Shown here in pieces: positions 8,180 through 18,900 of a DNA stretch of 19,081 nt. The notes beneath the pieces are model-generated. The model worked only from the letters and a program-made list of their open reading frames with translations. It did no database searches and was not told the DNA's origin. Location of the stretch: contig JAGQRA010000534.1 of assembly GCA_020425885.1 (NCBI GenBank), positions 1 to 19,081 on the forward strand. The letters run 5' to 3'. Source of the DNA: Planctomycetota bacterium. Lineage in GTDB: Bacteria > Planctomycetota > UBA1135 > UBA2386. How positions within the stretch are numbered: the first letter of the stretch is position 1; every line of letters starts with the position of its first letter. Both the position numbers and the translations under genes were made by a program.

Positions 8180-8349
8180 GGTTCGGGACGGATGCAGGGT
8201 TCGGGAATCGGGGAAGGTGCTTCGCGCGTCGCAGTTCCGAGGCGGATTCGCTCGGCCCCTCCCGCCACATTCCCGAACATTGCAGCCCGGCCCGCGATCG
8301 CCCATGCGGTCCGGCGCGAACGTCATCGCCGACGCCGACCGCCCCGAAC
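8180..8349 (-). promoter_or_regulatory. Intergenic region upstream of beta-helix gene with inverted repeat
   Basis: The 170 bases between the two minus-strand genes contain a perfect 10-bp inverted repeat, GTTCGGGAAT (8199-8208) and ATTCCCGAAC (8269-8278). A further GTTCGGGA lies at 8181-8188. The region could hold the promoter or a folded leader of the beta-helix gene. No convincing -35/-10 pair or Shine-Dalgarno is visible. Confidence 0.3.
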
Positions 8350-8741
8350 CTATAACCCGACGATGCTGCGCAGGCTGTCGCTGGTGCGGAAGGTCGAGCC
8401 GTTGAACGTGTACCACTGCGTCAGGTACTCGAAGCCGACGGCGCTGGTCGAGTTCGGGATCAAGACGTTGTGGGTCGCCAGCCCGGTCGCGTTGGCGACC
8501 TTGACGACGCTGACCACGATGTCGTTGAACGCGTAGCAACCCGGCTGGCTGCCGAACGAGACCATCGAGGCCGGCAGCACGGCGCCGTTCCATGACGACG
8601 ACGAGAAGCCGATGCCGAGCAGCGCCAGCGAGTTGGCGTAGCCCGAATTGCCGCGATACGAGACGGTCGCGCCGAGCCGCGGCAGCGAGGTCAGGGCCTG
8701 GTAGTAGACCGGGCTGCCGCAACCCGCGCCGACCGTCTGCA
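8350..8741 (-). other. Shared C-terminal module, copy in serine hydrolase
   Basis: The last ~125 residues begin with VGAGCGSP and run through PGCYAF to the motif IPN-x5-G-x5-Q at 8416-8460, ending SIVGL. The spacing of the motif is identical in the LTD and beta-helix proteins. Confidence 0.7.
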
Positions 8742-10494
8742 CGCCGGCCAGGCTGTTGGTCCACGACTGCAGCGCGGCCCTGATCGTCGGCCGCAGCAGC
8801 TCGGGGATGGCCTGGCTGTAGATCGCGTTGCGCGCATTGTTGTCGTTGCTGGCGCGGTTGACGAACGCGCCGAACGAATACTCACGCGGCGTCAGCACGT
8901 CGTTGCTGATGAAGGGGATGCTGATCCAGCCGAACTCGGCGCGGTGGTAGATCCAGGTGCCGTTGTCGTTGAGGCCGTAGTTGCCGCCCTTGTGCGCCAT
9001 CTTGGTGAAGTTGCGGAAGCTGGTCACCGTCTGCGACGGCAGGCTGAGCGCCGCCGCCTCGGTGTTGATCAACGTGTCGATCGCGAGGCCCGAGAGCGCC
9101 TCGAGCATCAGGTCGTAGAAGGTGTTGCGGTAGCCGCCGAGATAGCCGTTGGCGACTCGCTCGTGCAGCTGGTGCAGGTCGCTCAGCGTGATCCGGTTGG
9201 GGTTCGCCAGCGCGTCGGCACCGCAGCCGAGTCGGTGATTGAGGCTGGTGCCGGCCATGCCGAGCGCCGTCGCCGTCGCGTTGATGTTCGATTCGCCGAA
9301 GTACGCCGTGATCGCCTGGGTCCTGGCATTGTCCGAGTTCTCCATCATGGCCCGCAGCACGGTCTGCAGCTGCTCGGTGACGGGCCCGCTGTCGATCGGG
9401 CACGAGGCGTTGGTCGGCGAGTAGTTGGTGAAGACGTTGATCGGCGTCGTCAGCGTGGTCGCGCCCAGCGATACCCGCCGCATGGCGTGGACATGATGCA
9501 GGGTCTTCATCGTGCTGGCCGGCTCGAACGAGGTCGAGCCGTTCAGGCCGGCCAGGTTGCCGCCGTTGATCTGCTCCAGCCAGCATCCGACCTGACCGTC
9601 GGTCGTCGAGCGCATGCGATAGCCGACGTCGGTGGTGAGCGCATTGCTGTTGTTGATCGTCACCATCGCGTAGTAGCGCGTCGAGCCGACGAGGTAGCTC
9701 TGCAGGCTGATGGCGCGCACGCCGTAGTTGTCGAGCAGGTAGACGATGTCGCCGAGGCTGATCCCGTACCACCAGTACCAGCCCGGCGGCGTCGCGTCGC
9801 GCAGCATGATGCAGTTGAAGCGACCGTTGTCGAGGCGCTCGAGGGTGTAGAGGCGGGCGTTGTTGGAGTTGATGTAGGACGAGATCTGCGACCCGGTCAC
9901 GTTGAGGTACCACCACCACGGCCGGTAGTTCGCGCCGGTGTTGCCCACCATGACACCGCTGTAGTAGGTCGTGCCGTTGATCGTGTAGGTGTCGATGTCG
10001 ACCAGGCGGGCGTTGTGGGCCGAGACCTGGGAGCTCAGGTAGGTGGTCGAGGTGTTGTAGTACCACCACCACGACTGCGCGTTGGCGCCGGCGTTGCTCT
10101 GCATGATGCAGGCGAAGCGCAGGTTGCCGCTCGGATCCGCGTACGGCTCGAGGTCGATCAGACGGGCCTGATTGCTGCTCAGGTAGCTGCTGACCTGGCT
10201 GCCCGTGAGACCGTAGTACCACCACCACGCCGGCGACAGCGCACCCGGGTGCCGCATCATGGTGGCGTCGAAGCGAGGGTTGCCAAACAGGTCGAGACCG
10301 CGATACTCGATGTCGACGAGCCGGAGGCCGCTGGCGACATGGGTATTGATCGCTCCGGCCGACACACCGGCGAGCGCGACATGTGAGGTCGGCGTCGACA
10401 TCTCGCGCAGATCCTGCGCCGGCAGACAACAGGCGAGAGCCGTCCCGGAGGCCAGCATCGCGCGATGGAGAACCCGAGTGATTGATCGTGTCAT
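8350..10494 (-). CDS. Secreted beta-lactamase/transpeptidase-like serine hydrolase with Trp-rich tandem repeats
   Basis: This 714-residue exported protein has a signal peptide in residues ~1-26 (cut probably near LPAQ; the LACC stretch is only a poor lipobox). Residues 56-290 hold five ~50-residue repeats, each opening with ARL(V/I)D-like strands and carrying WWWY or WYWWY. They resemble the bacterial tandem repeat (BTRD1 type) also known in front of serine hydrolases such as fungal polyglycine hydrolases. The hydrolase domain has Ser327-T-M-Lys330, Ser387-Asp388-Asn389 and Lys502-Gly-Gly. The 60-residue SxxK-to-SDN spacing equals that of class A beta-lactamases. No Glu-x-x-Asn of a deacylating omega loop is seen before NRITLSDL, so a peptidase or esterase role is likelier than beta-lactam breakdown. 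The C-terminal ~125 residues are the shared module. It is divergent from the second kinase gene. The natural substrate cannot be told from sequence. Confidence 0.9.
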   Translation of the reverse strand: MTRSITRVLHRAMLASGTALACCLPAQDLREMSTPTSHVALAGVSAGAINTHVASGLRLVDIEYRGLDLFGNPRFDATMMRHPGALSPAWWWYYGLTGSQVSSYLSSNQARLIDLEPYADPSGNLRFACIMQSNAGANAQSWWWYYNTSTTYLSSQVSAHNARLVDIDTYTINGTTYYSGVMVGNTGANYRPWWWYLNVTGSQISSYINSNNARLYTLERLDNGRFNCIMLRDATPPGWYWWYGISLGDIVYLLDNYGVRAISLQSYLVGSTRYYAMVTINNSNALTTDVGYRMRSTTDGQVGCWLEQINGGNLAGLNGSTSFEPASTMKTLHHVHAMRRVSLGATTLTTPINVFTNYSPTNASCPIDSGPVTEQLQTVLRAMMENSDNARTQAITAYFGESNINATATALGMAGTSLNHRLGCGADALANPNRITLSDLHQLHERVANGYLGGYRNTFYDLMLEALSGLAIDTLINTEAAALSLPSQTVTSFRNFTKMAHKGGNYGLNDNGTWIYHRAEFGWISIPFISNDVLTPREYSFGAFVNRASNDNNARNAIYSQAIPELLRPTIRAALQSWTNSLAGVQTVGAGCGSPVYYQALTSLPRLGATVSYRGNSGYANSLALLGIGFSSSSWNGAVLPASMVSFGSQPGCYAFNDIVVSVVKVANATGLATHNVLIPNSTSAVGFEYLTQWYTFNGSTFRTSDSLRSIVGL
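9625..10329 (-). repeat. Five Trp-rich ~50-residue tandem repeats in the serine hydrolase
   Basis: Repeat starts are near residues 56, 110, 162, 213 and 259. Trp triplets are at 90-92, 142-144 and 193-195, with a variant at 239-242; the fifth unit is degenerate and lacks them. At DNA level the plus strand shows recurring TACCACCACCACG near 9906, 10059 and 10217. Confidence 0.8.
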
Positions 10495-10629
10495 GCCATG
10501 CCGGTGTCACGGTCGGATCGCCTCTGACCGCGACCGACCGGATTTCTGTCCGATACCCGCCGTCCCGGGACACCGGATCGTCGGATCGGCGACCGCTGCG
10601 AGGACGCCGAGGATCCGAAGGTTCCGATC
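10495..10629. promoter_or_regulatory. Divergent intergenic region between hydrolase and TPR kinase
   Basis: These 135 bases separate two divergent genes and should contain both promoters. An 8-bp inverted repeat, CCGGTGTC (10501-10508) and GACACCGG (10569-10576), and several GGATCG repeats are visible. GATACCC at 10553-10559 could be read as a -10-like element in either direction, but no good -35 partner is found. Confidence 0.35.
10617..10621 (+). promoter_or_regulatory. Ribosome binding site GAAGG for the TPR kinase
   Basis: GAAGG ends eight bases before the GTG at 10630 and supports this non-ATG start. Confidence 0.45.
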
Positions 10630-13338
<2,709 letters not shown>

Positions 13339-13375
13339 GCATTGCCCGGCACTCGCCGCGGCAAGGACCAGGCCA

Positions 13376-13381
13376 TAGCAT
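13376..13381 (+). promoter_or_regulatory. Candidate -10 element TAGCAT just before second sigma gene
   Basis: TAGCAT ends six bases before GTG 13388, which would give a leaderless or near-leaderless transcript. No convincing -35 sequence is seen 16-18 bases upstream, so this is weak and the gene may simply be read through from the kinase. Confidence 0.2.
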
Positions 13382-13387
13382 GCCATC

Positions 13388-14029
13388 GTGTCGTCCCCGC
13401 CGCGATCCGGGCCGCCGCCCGATCCGGGCCAGGCGACCAGCCTTCACGTCAACCGTGCCGTCGCCGGAGACACCGCGAGCACGTCGTGGCTGATCGAGCG
13501 ATTGAACCCACTGCTGCTCGCCCAGGCGGCATTCCGCATGGGCCCCGAACTGCGCCGCACCTACGACCCCGCCGACCTCGTGCACGAGGCCTGGCTCGTG
13601 CTGCTGCCGCGACTCGGCTCGCTGCCGCCCCGTGACGGCCGCCTGACGCCGGTCCTGCTCAGCTACCTGAGCACCACCATCATCAACAAGCTCAACAACC
13701 TCATCCGTCGCGAGCTGCGACGCCGTCTGCACCACGGGGCCACGACCGACGACGATCCGGTAGCGGACCTGGCGGGCCCGCGCAGCGAGGTCATCTCCGC
13801 GATCGTGCATCGCGAAGCCCAATCACAGGTCCGCGACCTGCTCGAGGAACTGCCGCAGCAGGACCGGGAGATCCTGCTGTTGCGCGGCATCGAACAGCAG
13901 CCGACGGAGGACGTCGCCGCGATGCTCGAGCTGTCGCACGAGGCGGTCTACAAGCGCTACAGCCGGGCGCTGCAACGGCTGCGGCAACGCCTGCCCGATT
14001 CGGTATTCGCCGAGCTCAGCGATCGCTGA
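13388..14029 (+). CDS. ECF-like RNA polymerase sigma factor (kinase-linked, second copy)
   Basis: This 213-residue protein starts at GTG, since no in-frame ATG lies nearby upstream. Region 2 (residues ~35-112) includes LLLAQAAFRM, RRTYDPADLVHEAWLVLL and STTIINKLNNLIRREL. The DLVHEA wording resembles the Sigma70_ECF / TIGR02999-like branch found in planctomycetes and acidobacteria, unlike the DVVQET wording of the first sigma gene, so the two are not recent duplicates. Region 4 (~148-202) has LLEELPQQDREILLLRG, EDVAAMLELSHEAVYKRYSRALQRLRQRL. The first ~25 residues are Pro/Ser-rich and probably disordered. It would direct transcription of an unknown regulon. It follows the TPR kinase by 49 bases and precedes the toroid gene by 33. 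No anti-sigma factor is adjacent, so kinase control is plausible but not shown. Confidence 0.88.
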   Translation: MSSPPRSGPPPDPGQATSLHVNRAVAGDTASTSWLIERLNPLLLAQAAFRMGPELRRTYDPADLVHEAWLVLLPRLGSLPPRDGRLTPVLLSYLSTTIINKLNNLIRRELRRRLHHGATTDDDPVADLAGPRSEVISAIVHREAQSQVRDLLEELPQQDREILLLRGIEQQPTEDVAAMLELSHEAVYKRYSRALQRLRQRLPDSVFAELSDR

Positions 14030-14055
14030 CGACTCGCGCAGGTTGCTGTTATCCT
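14026..14055 (+). promoter_or_regulatory. Candidate leaderless promoter CTGACG-18-TATCCT
   Basis: The -35-like CTGACG (14026-14031) overlaps the stop codon of the sigma gene. The -10-like TATCCT is at 14050-14055, 18 bases on. ATG 14063 begins eight bases after the -10, where transcription would normally start, so the mRNA may have no leader. No Shine-Dalgarno precedes this ATG, which fits. Confidence 0.45.
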
Positions 14056-14062
14056 GCCGGCG

Positions 14063-15958
14063 ATGCGTCACCTCGCCTTCGTCGCGACCCTGACCGCGTG
14101 GACCATGGCCGGCCCGCTCGCGGCGCAGCAGGTGCACCCGGATGAGCTCGCCCTCAAGCCCAGGATCGACGCCGCGATCGCCGACGGTGTCGAGCATCTC
14201 CTGGACCATCAGTTCCGCGACGGTTCCTGGGGCGTGGTCGGCGAGGAGCTCGGCGGCCAGGCCGCCCTGTGTGCCTACGCGCTGCTCAAGTGCGGCGTGG
14301 CGCTCGATCATCCGGCGCTGCAGCGCGCCTTCGGCTTCCTCGACAGCATCACGCCGACGCGGACCTACTCGACCGCCTGCATGATGATGGCCTACAACGC
14401 GACGGCTCAGTCGCGATACCAGGCTCGTCTGCGGCAGCTGCTGGCGATCCTGGTGAGCACCCAGCACGAGCAGGGCACGTGGGCCTATCCGGTCGGCGCT
14501 CCGGATCTGTCCAACACGCAGTACGCCGCGCTCGGTCTCTGGACCGCCAGCAAGGCCGGGTTGAAGGTGCCGGTCGAGACCTGGACCAAGCTCATCGAAG
14601 GGACGCTGCGACATCAGGAGTCCTTCCGCATGGTGGCGGCGACCGCGAACGGCGACAAGACCGGCGCCAGCCAACGGGAGATCGCCGGCTTCCAGTACCG
14701 CGTCGAGAATGCCAAGACCGCCCTCGACGCCACCGGGACGATGACGACGGCCGGCATCTCGATCCTGAAGATCTGCGAGATCGGGCTCGGCAAGAACCTG
14801 CGCGGCAACGAACGCAAGCAGCTCACGCGTGCGCTCGATGCGGGCCTCGGCTGGCTCGTTGTCAACTTCAGCGTCGACGCCGACCAGAAGCCGGGGCAAC
14901 AGAGCAATCGGCTGCTCTACTACCTCTACGGCATGGAGCGCGTCGGCGGGCTCACGCGCCTGGAGCAATTCGGCGAGCATTGGTGGTACGTCAACGGCGC
15001 CCGGGTCGTGCTCGACCGGCAACAGGACGGCGGCTGGGGACCGATCCACGACACCTGCTTCGCGCTGCTGTTCCTGCGCCGCGCCACCGTCAACGCGCCG
15101 ATGACCGGACTCGGGGCCGGCGGCGGCAAGTCACGCCACCTGTTCGCCTCGGGTCAGGGGCTCGACGACATCCACCTGTGTGGCTCGGGCCAGCAGCCGC
15201 TGATGCTCTACATCAAGCAGTTCGGCGAGCTGCTGCTCGACGAACACGGGCAGTACGGCCTGCGCATCCTGCGCGTCGACTACCTCGAGGGCGATCGCAT
15301 CATCGGCCAGCTCGCCGCCGACCCGACGAAGGCGTGGAACAAGCTCGAGACCTTCCTGCACCGGGTCCCGGCGCTGGGCCACGGCTCCCACACCATCCGG
15401 GCGCGCGTCACCGCGATCGATCCCGGGTGCGCGCCGGGCGATCTGTCGAAGACGGTGACGATCGAATCGCAGCCGATGGAGGTCAGGATCCGTGACGTGA
15501 TCGAGCCCTGGATGCGCAGCCTCGCGGAGATGCAACGCAACAACGCGCTCGCGGGCATCGCGATCACGGCCACGGCCAGCAGCAACGCCACCCAGGCCAG
15601 GCAGGCGGTGGACGGCATGATCCACACGCACTGGCTCGGCGATGCCGCAGATGAGGCACCGACGCTGTCGTTCGAGTTCGCCGAATCGGTCAAGGCGCGC
15701 AGCCTGACCCTGACGCAGCCGTTGCAGCGGGCCGAAGACGCCGAACGGATCGGGGTGATCACGCGGCTCGAGCTGACCTGCAACCGGGACAAGAATCCGA
15801 TCGTCGTCGACATGGACCCCAACCCCCTCGCCGCCACGGTGGTCGAGCTGCCGCGAACGCGCCAGCTCCGTCTGCTGAGCCTGCGTGTCGTCGGCCGGAG
15901 CGGCAAGGCTGCCTTGCCGGTGGGCTTCGCCGAGATCGTGCTGACGAGCGGCAAGTAG
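14063..15958 (+). CDS. Secreted prenyltransferase/squalene-cyclase-fold toroid protein with discoidin-like C-terminal domain
   Basis: This 631-residue protein begins with a signal peptide (probable cut after PLAA at residue 21). Residues ~30-345 contain alpha-toroid repeats of the prenyltransferase/squalene oxidase type: GVEHLLDHQFRDGSWG, ILVSTQHEQGTWAYP, TAGISILKICEIGLG, VVLDRQQDGGWGPIHDTCF. The cyclase DxDD motif and a prenyltransferase zinc site are not seen, and the protein is exported, so terpene cyclisation is unlikely; binding or a structural role fits better. About 370-490 is a beta domain with an Ig-like stretch (GHGSHTIRARVTAIDPG). About 493-631 resembles an F5/8-type C (discoidin) carbohydrate-binding domain (ITATASSNATQARQAVDGMIHTHWLG). 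Such secreted toroid proteins are frequent in planctomycetes and unexplained. It lies 33 bases after a sigma gene, with its own promoter candidate, and ends 21 bases from the convergent DUF6519 gene. Confidence 0.87.
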   Translation: MRHLAFVATLTAWTMAGPLAAQQVHPDELALKPRIDAAIADGVEHLLDHQFRDGSWGVVGEELGGQAALCAYALLKCGVALDHPALQRAFGFLDSITPTRTYSTACMMMAYNATAQSRYQARLRQLLAILVSTQHEQGTWAYPVGAPDLSNTQYAALGLWTASKAGLKVPVETWTKLIEGTLRHQESFRMVAATANGDKTGASQREIAGFQYRVENAKTALDATGTMTTAGISILKICEIGLGKNLRGNERKQLTRALDAGLGWLVVNFSVDADQKPGQQSNRLLYYLYGMERVGGLTRLEQFGEHWWYVNGARVVLDRQQDGGWGPIHDTCFALLFLRRATVNAPMTGLGAGGGKSRHLFASGQGLDDIHLCGSGQQPLMLYIKQFGELLLDEHGQYGLRILRVDYLEGDRIIGQLAADPTKAWNKLETFLHRVPALGHGSHTIRARVTAIDPGCAPGDLSKTVTIESQPMEVRIRDVIEPWMRSLAEMQRNNALAGIAITATASSNATQARQAVDGMIHTHWLGDAADEAPTLSFEFAESVKARSLTLTQPLQRAEDAERIGVITRLELTCNRDKNPIVVDMDPNPLAATVVELPRTRQLRLLSLRVVGRSGKAALPVGFAEIVLTSGK

Positions 15959-15979
15959 GGCGCCTGCCCACCCCGACCC
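15959..15979. other. Convergent gap between toroid and DUF6519 genes
   Basis: Only 21 pyrimidine-rich bases separate the two stop codons. No hairpin or T-tract is visible, so no terminator is called. Confidence 0.5.
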
Positions 15980-18900
15980 TCACTGCGGCTCGGCCAGCCG
16001 CCGCGCCTCGTTGACGAAGTTCGTGCTGCGCGTCATCGAGATGCCGAGGACCTCGCTGAGCACGGTCGGGTCGACCGCGGCGAGCGCGCCGACACTGTTG
16101 ATGCCGAGCTCACCGAGCCGCGAGCCGATCGTGGTGCCGATCCCGCTCACCGTCGACACCGGCGAGGTGTTGGCGGCGAGTTCCTCGCCGACGCGAAGGC
16201 CGCCGCCGGAGGCGGTGCCGGCGAACCCGGTCGACAGCCCGAACGAGCCGCCCTGCACGGGCACGATGCGCTCGCCGAGGTTGTCGATGGCGAAGCCGGC
16301 GACCGTGGTCGAACGGAACATGAAGATCGTCAGCGACCGGCCGCCGCGCCCGGTCAGATCGAAGGCCAGGGACCGGGTCGTCGATCCCGTGATGACGGCG
16401 CGCAGCGCCACGGTGGTCGTCTCGAGGCCGATGGCCTCGCCGCTGCAGGGGCCGAGTTCGAAGGCACGGTTCTCGACGGTGAGGGTGTGCGGGATCGGAA
16501 TCGCGTTGTAGGCGCGGATGACGAATCGCGACGCCGTCGTCGCGCGCTCCGACACGTTCGCCAGCAGGACCAACGCCGGTGGATCCTCACCACACAGCAC
16601 CAGGATCTGGGCGCTGCCCGCCGCGAACCCTCGGGTGAAGGTCGCGATCGTGGCGCCGTCCTGATTCTTGGCGACGACGACGCTGCGTCGACCGGTGCTG
16701 ACCGGGATGTCGAAGAACGGCGTCCCGGTCCCGGCGGTCAGCTGACGGACGAGCACAGTGCCATCGACCTCGATCGAGATCGTCCGGATCGAAGCGACCA
16801 TGTGGACGATCTGCAGCCGCGCGCCGCCGCGCTGCACCAACCGTTGGGCCTGGCCGAACAGGCGCACCGAGGTCGGACTGGTACCGGCATTGGACGTGAT
16901 CGACAGGGTCGCGTCGAAGCTGTCGACGCCGTCAGGAGAGAACCGCACGGTCAGCTCGCGCTCGCTGCCGGCCGGCACCTCGAAGGGCGTGAACAGGGCA
17001 CGGAACACGCCGACGTTCGGCGCGATGGTGACGTTCGAGACCAGCAGCGCGGCGCCGCCCGGATTGGCGATCGTCAGCGGCAGATCGACGACCGTGCCCG
17101 TCGGCACGACGCCGAACGAGAGCAAGGGCGGCGTCGAGATCTCGGGCTGACCCTCGGATCGGACGAGATGGAACCAGACCTCGAGATCACCGCCGCGGCG
17201 GCCGTCACCGCTCGGCAACACGGCGTCGGTGCGACCATCGTTGCGCAGTCGGCCGAAGGTCTCACCGTCGACGAAGAGCGGTCGCTCGCCGGTCCCGTCC
17301 CAGACGTAGTCGCCCTTGAGGGTCAGGTAGCCGAGCACCGATTCGCGCTCGAAACCGGGGATCCGACTCAGCGCATCGAACAATCGCGACAGCCAGTCGC
17401 CGGTCAGCGGATCCGGCCGCCAACGGATCACGTTCTCCTCGGCATCGACGCGATCGTCGAGCCTGATCGGCTGGGTCGCGATCGGACCATTGACCCCCCA
17501 GAACGAGATCTCGTCGCGCTGCGCGGGCCACGGCAGATACAGGGTGACGAAGCAGACCGGCTTGCCGCGCCCGACCGCGTCGGCCTCGATCGGTCGGTCG
17601 CAGTCGATCACGAAGCCATCCATCAGGCGATCGACCGCCAGCGGCGCGTCGTTCTCGAAGTTCAGCGCGCCCGCGGTGATGCGGCGCACGTGGACGCCGT
17701 CCTCGACGGCTTCGGCGCCCTCGCGATAGCGCGCCGTGAACACGATCGGCAGGTGCACGCTGGTGCCACCCGCATCGCGCAGCGTCGCCTCGACGGCGTG
17801 GAGTTCGCCGACGTCACCGAGGGTCCAGGCGACGCTGGCGGTGCCATCGGTCCCGGTCGACACCGTGATCTCGAACTGGCCGTTGACGCGACCGGTCCCC
17901 TGCACGACCCGGAACCGCACCGCGGCACCGGCCACCGGCGCGCTGCCGTTGGCGACACCGACCCGCAACGCGTGATCGAGCGCGACTCCGCCCGTGCCAC
18001 CGGGTCCCGGTGTCGCCTCCTGGCCATCGCCGCTGACGTAGAACAGGCTCCTGAGCTCCGTCACCGGCGGGAACAGGTGCCGGCAATCGGACGGCGTCGA
18101 CCAACCGGTGCCGGCGACGAACTCCATCACGGCGAGGCGACAGAAGTGGTGCCGCACGCCGTGAGGGGCGAGCCGGTCCGGGACGCTGGCGGCATCGGTC
18201 GGCCACTCGACATCGCCCGTCGCGGTGCGCGCCGGGATCAGCCAGTAATCGCCGGTGCGATAGTCGCCGTCGTAGAGCGCCACCTCGACGCCGTCCTCGA
18301 GCGCCGTGAAGACGCCGTCCGCGGGTCCGCTGATCACACCATCCCAACGGCGAACGCGAGGGTTCGTCGGGTAGTCGGCGAGCGCCGTCTCGGTCCCGAT
18401 CGCCGTCGTCAGGTCCAGCGTCAGCACGCCATCGGCGGCATCGAGCACGCGGACCAGCGTGCCCGGCCGGCCTTGCAGTTCATGATCATCGTCCGTCAGC
18501 TCGACCCAGCCCGAGGCGACGAAGCGCAGCACATCGTCGCGCCCCATCGTGCTGACCGTCACCGACTTCTCGGTGGCGCTGATCGCGTCCTCGTCCAGCC
18601 ACGCGGCGACCACGGTGCCGTTGTCGCGGCTCCACTTCAACGACGCGTCGCCGCGGGCACCGCCCTCGTGCACCTCGACGCGATAGAGCCGGTTCTCGAG
18701 CGCGCGATAGCCGGCCCCCGGCGTGACGATGCACGGGTCGTCGGCGGTCACGGTCGCCTCGGCCTGCGCGGCGAGCCGACCGGTCGGGGCGGCGGTCAGC
18801 GCGTTCCAGGCCAGGAACTGCGACGCGCAGGACGGACCGGCGCCGGCCTCGGCGCTGACATCGAGCAGCTTCACCTGCCACACCGTCTGGGTCCGGGTCG

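Noticed and set aside
9890..10225. CRISPR-like or DNA repeat array (TACCACCACCACG recurring)
   Set aside because: The recurrence is explained by codons for the conserved Trp clusters of protein repeats; flanking DNA diverges as coding sequence does.
8944..10386. Plus-strand open frame opposite the serine hydrolase
   Set aside because: Low-complexity shadow; the minus strand holds the SxxK, SDN and KGG motifs and the Trp repeats.
8350..10494. Antibiotic-resistance beta-lactamase
   Set aside because: It has the Ser/Lys and SDN motifs, but no deacylating Glu is seen and the large repeat array and C-terminal module do not fit a resistance enzyme.
13823..15049. Minus-strand open frame opposite the second sigma factor and toroid gene
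   Set aside because: Composition typical of antisense GC-rich frames, no motifs, and it runs across two real genes.
14063..15958. Squalene-hopene cyclase or protein prenyltransferase
   Set aside because: The protein is exported and lacks the DxDD motif and zinc ligands; only the fold is shared.
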